Shown here piece after piece: positions 60,134-64,000 of a DNA stretch of 64,000 nucleotides. Every line of letters begins with the position of its first letter. Within the stretch, counting starts at the first letter, position 1. Source of the DNA: Erigeron canadensis (taxonomy: Eukaryota; Streptophyta; Magnoliopsida; Asterales; Asteraceae). The stretch is from positions 4,712,001-4,776,000 of the forward strand of contig NC_057764.1 in the NCBI RefSeq assembly GCF_010389155.1, given 5' to 3'. The translations under genes and the position numbers were made by a program. A model generated the notes under the pieces. The model saw nothing but the letters and a program-made list of their open reading frames with translations. It ran no database searches and was not told the origin of the DNA.

Positions 60134-60434
60134 TTTTTTTGAAAGGTGTAGATCATTTGCTAGCAACAAGGGATCTAGCTTATATTGTCTTAACTGGGTC
60201 CGCGCTAGAGAGCACCCCCACCCTCAATACCTAGTAGGAAGAGAAACCCCCAACTAAACCGCCCGAAGGCAAGACATTTAATTGGGGTAAAACCTTGCCC
60301 CTTCTGCAGGACTTAAACCTGTTTCACTAGAAGACTTTTTGTGAAATTCCTTTTAAATGTCTTTCCTATATCTTGACCTCGAGGCCTCCAGCATGTAAAG
60401 CTGGTGCTCAACCATTGAACTATAATGGGAAGTA
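60134..60434 (-). mobile_element. SINE family 1 with perfect 18 bp TSD
   Basis: TSD AAACAATACATGGTTATT at 60116-60133 and 60435-60452. Minus strand starts with a tRNA-like head: TATAGTTCAATGGTTGAGCA (A-box) and CTCGAGGTCAAGATATAGG (B-box). The T-run at 60134 is its oligo-A tail. This is the youngest copy by TSD quality and defines the family ends. Confidence 0.85.
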
Positions 60435-60544
60435 AAACAATACATGGTTATTGACTTGCACATTTTCCTACTTTAGCACAAAAAATAAAACACATATGGT
60501 AATATGGAACTGATTTTTAAAAATAATGTTTATAAAACAAATAA

Positions 60545-61746
60545 GGGATAATAACCACAAAGGCCACCTAAAAATTTAATTGTTTTTCTTTAGGCCACTA
60601 ATTTATTATAAAAGATTTATAGACCGTCTAAAATATTATTCTATTTCATTTATAAGTATTCTAGCTAAAATTACCTGTAATGACAATAATACTCTTATAA
60701 ATATAACAAGACTAATTTACCATCAAATAAATTTACGCTTTAAATGTGAAAATAATTACTAAAATGGCTTGGGTTTTCTTATGTTTTGTTTTTATTAGAT
60801 AATAAGGGTTTAAGATCATTCTCATTTGTTTTCATCTTCATCGACATCTCCATATTCGTTATTAAAGGCACAATGCAACGGTAACGTTAAATATATTTTC
60901 TCCTTATATTGTCGTTTTATTGTTTACCCGTTTCTTGCTTCTATACTATACGTACATAATCGTATGGGTTTTCTTTATATAAGTATTTTTGTGCATGGAC
61001 TAGCTTGGAATTTCAGTGTATATGTATTATGTAAAAAAATTATTTTATTAAATAAAAGATATTTTTGTCATTCTCAGTTTTTCTTTTGTAACTTTAGTAT
61101 AAATTGATGTAAATGAAAAAAATTACAAATTTAGGTGTCCTATAAGTAGGGATGACAACGGGGCGGGGATTGTCGGAGATCTTGATCCCCATCCCCATCC
61201 CCGATTTTCACTTGTAATCCTCATACCCGCCCCCATCGAGTATCGGAGATCCCCGTCAGGTATCGGGTATTTATTTTTTAAAATAAAAACTAATTTATCG
61301 TAGAATATGATAAGTAGTAGAACGTGTAGTTCGACCTTTTCTTTTTTATATATAAACTAATGTCTATGTTAAATAAATGATAAATAAAATATAACATATT
61401 AAAGGTATTAAACAAAAAACTCTAAACCTAAAATAATTCTAACATATGTAAAACTTAAAGTAAATCTAATAAATATATATAGTAAATTTCGGGTTCGGGT
61501 ATGAGGATCGGGGATTTACGATTTCCATCCCCGTCCTCATCCCCCATCGGGGAATAGAATAACATCCCCATACCCGTCCCCATCCCCGGTCAATTCGGGG
61601 ATTCCTCGGTCAAATCGGGTTCGGGTATCGGATTCCCCATTAGGTATGAGTATTTTTGCCATCTCTACCTATAAGTTTCATATGATAAATTGGTGGTCTA
61701 AATGAAAACAATGAAATAATTGAGTGGCCTTAGTAGATATTATCCC
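60545..61746. mobile_element. MULE-like element with long TIRs
   Basis: 1202 bp. Left GGGATAATAACCACAAAGGC and right, read inward, GGGATAATATCTACTAAGGC; the mirror continues about 80 bp. The 9 bp flanks do not match well. No transposase; a hAT element is nested inside. Confidence 0.66.
61147..61667. mobile_element. hAT-like element, TSD CCTATAAG
   Basis: 521 bp, TAGGGATGACAA left and, read inward, TAGAGATGGCAA right, with perfect 8 bp TSDs (61139-61146, 61668-61675). Both ends are filled with CCCCATCCCC/GGGTATCGG-type repeats. Confidence 0.84.
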
Positions 61747-62645
61747 AAGTAAACAAGGTTGTTAACATCGACATTTTACCGTAAAACCTCCTTTTACATC
61801 AAGAACTGAAAAATAAATTTTAATTGAGATTCAAATAGCCTGTGTACATATTCTAATTCACTTTTGTAATTCATATCAAAATACTAATTAGAGTCATCAC
61901 TAGAGTGACGAAATTAAATTCATATTGTCACTAAAACAATGAAATTAAAGTCATTAGTGAATAATGTTGAAGTTTACTTTTGAAAAAAAAAAACAAAAAA
62001 GAATAATGTTGATGACAAAGAAAGACGTCAGTCATAATTGAGTTTTAATATAATTATAGAAAATTGATAATAGTACCACAAACTTTATTAATCTACCATA
62101 TTTATGTATTATATGTTTGTACAGTCTCCAATAAATGTTGTACAGTATGTATTAAATTTGGTGGTACTAATATTATTTCCCTACTATTTACAAATGTACC
62201 TAGAAGTATAGAAGTGGACATGAACTCTTTCGGTCACGACTTCGATAAAAACGAGTTTAAAAGAAGAGAACAACGGCTTTGAGATTAGAAGTGGCAGTTG
62301 GGATGGCCAACTTATGGTATACCGGTTGTTACGCCAATAACAACGTGGCGGCTAAGTTGGTATGAAAGAACTGTTGTGCCGTGAGAATTCTTCTCTATAC
62401 AAGTTTTCAAACGAGGTTTTTGAACATAATTTCAATAGACGAGAGGGGCATTCAACGACAGTCACCATAATCTATATTTTTCAGTTTTAGACTTACATTC
62501 GTGTGTTTTTCTCTAGCCTATGTAGGTTGCTTTATAATCCAAACTATACATGTCCCACATAAACTATAGCCTTTCGTTTTCACATAATTTGCTCCCAACA
62601 AGTTATATCCGAATTTTGAAAGTTCAATGTATACAATTATATTAG
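61747..62645. other. Intergenic, no gene
   Basis: AT-rich; no element or gene recognised. Confidence 0.45.
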
Positions 62646-63874
62646 AGTTAATTACTAAAATGGTACTTAACGTTTACGCCATATTACTGGTTTCATACAT
62701 TTTCTTTTGAAATTACGCTGATCATATCTAACGTATGCAAATCCCCGCTCAGACCATACTGGAGGCCAACGCCGTCAGGTGGCCGTTAAAACCTCCCCCA
62801 CGTGACTTGCACGTGAGGGGCAAATATGTAATATCGCGTTTCCTAATTACTGAAATGGTACCTAACGTTTGCACGATATTGCTGGTTTCATACCTATATG
62901 TTTCTTAATTACTTAAATAGTACATAATGTTTAGTTATTAATTTTATTTATATATATATATATTTTAATTTGTTTTATTTTTCTTTTATAAAAATTCTCC
63001 AAAACTTGTTACAATTTAATGAAAATAGTTAAAATGCACCTATAATCCACTCAAAAATAATATCAAATAGTTATTTCATAACAAATTATAAGTTTTAAAG
63101 TTCACGAATAACCAAAAATAGCAATAAAGTATCATAAAAATAATTTTTTTTAAAAATAAAATTTCCTTTTTTAAAAATTTCGGAAATACCAGAAATATCC
63201 AAGAATACCAGAAATATCGGTCGGTATTTACCGGTGTTTAAAACATTGCTTTAAGCTTCATGTTGAAGTAAATACTGACTTGTATTTCTGGTATTCCTAG
63301 TATATTCCATGGTATTACCATTGCGGTATTTCCGGAATTTTTTCAAAAAAAAGAATTTCCTCGCAAATTTTTTTAAAATTGTTTTTATGATACTTTATTG
63401 CTATTTTTGGTTATTCGTGAACTTTAAAACTTATATTTTGTTATGAAATACCTATTTGGTATTATTTTTGAGTGGATTATAAGTGCATTCTGACTATTTT
63501 CATTAAATTGTAACAAGTTTTGAAGAACTTTTATAAAAGAAAAATAAAACAAATTCAAAAAAATTCAAAAAAATAAATTAATTAATAACTAAACATTAGG
63601 TACCATTTAAGTAATTAAGAAACATTAGGTATGAAACCAACAATATCGTGCAAACGTTAGGTACCATATCAGTAATTAAGAAACGCGATATTACATATTT
63701 ACCCCTCACGTGCAAGTCACGCGGGGGAGGTTTTAACGGCCACCTGACGGCGTTAGCCTCCAGTATGGTCCGAGTGGAAATTTGCATACGTTGGATATGA
63801 TCAGCGTAATTTCGAAAGGAAAGGTATGAACCAGTAATATGACACAACGTTAACTAACATTTCAGTAATCTACC
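62646..63874. repeat. Foldback element, arms about 580 bp
   Basis: The left arm (from GTTAATTACTAAAATGGTAC) is the reverse complement of the right arm (to TTCAGTAATCTACC), about 93% over the parts compared by eye. Arms include GCCGTCAGGTGGCCGTTAAA and CACGTGACTTGCACGTGA. A loop of roughly 70 bp near 63215-63285 separates them. No transposase and no clear TSD; MULE or Foldback type is likely. Confidence 0.82.
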
Positions 63875-64000
63875 AATATATATATAACAAGGTGTTAAAT
63901 TCATTTATAAACAAATAAGAACCCTTGGATGAATTTCATCTTTGATTAAGAGTCATTAGATCAAATTTAATTATTTCATCTTTCTTAAATGACAATATTA

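Noticed and set aside
63596..63847. 83-codon minus-strand ORF
   Set aside because: Part of a foldback arm; no homology, and the mirrored arm breaks the frame.

Overview
This window looks like a repeat-rich stretch of a eudicot nuclear genome. The retrotransposon families, together with a sulfotransferase relic and an STP13-type transporter gene, suggest the daisy family (Asteraceae), but species cannot be read from the sequence. Only two genes look intact: a five-exon monosaccharide/H+ symporter of the STP13 type (19733-26371, +) and a two-exon stellacyanin-like phytocyanin (35540-37853, +). A cytosolic sulfotransferase (42197-44217, -) is a pseudogene. Almost everything else that can be recognised is transposable elements, many dated relative to one another by nesting and target-site duplications (TSDs).

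Layout. 1-6558: two copies of one Sirevirus-like Ty1/copia family facing opposite ways. The minus-strand copy (gag 1-1245, PBS, LTR 1297-2279) sits directly against the env-like third ORF (2279-5292), PPT and 3' LTR (5575-6558) of a plus-strand copy. 6559-11090: an older Ty1/copia element with reverse transcriptase deleted, itself carrying a 1.8 kb solo LTR (8363-10171, TSD GTATC). 11091-19480: SINEs, MULE- and Helitron-like pieces, and a short plastid trnA fragment. 19480-26435: the STP13-type gene with DRE and ABRE/G-box elements before its TATA box and four inserts in its introns. 26436-35425: Harbinger, hAT, SINE and LTR remnants. 35425-37975: the phytocyanin gene. 38991-41279: hAT and MULE elements, one nested in the other. 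42197-44217: the sulfotransferase relic, cut by a plastid rrn23 fragment and a CACTA-like MITE built of palindromes. 44617-48828 and 50936-52984: two more long LTR-type elements with perfect 5 bp TSDs, the first holding a Tat-like 3' end with an antisense ORF. 56500-59381: a PIF/Harbinger element with a broken transposase and a nested Helitron-like insert. 60545-61746: a second MULE with a hAT inside. 62646-63874: a 1.2 kb foldback with arms of about 580 bp.

No operon-like or defence-like system is present, and no wholly new system could be shown. The least ordinary signals are the 1.2 kb foldback, the arrays of short palindromes inside two different LTRs, the GTCGTCGCC palindrome array in the CACTA-like MITE, the inverted same-family Sirevirus pair, and the antisense ORF before a sense PPT and LTR.
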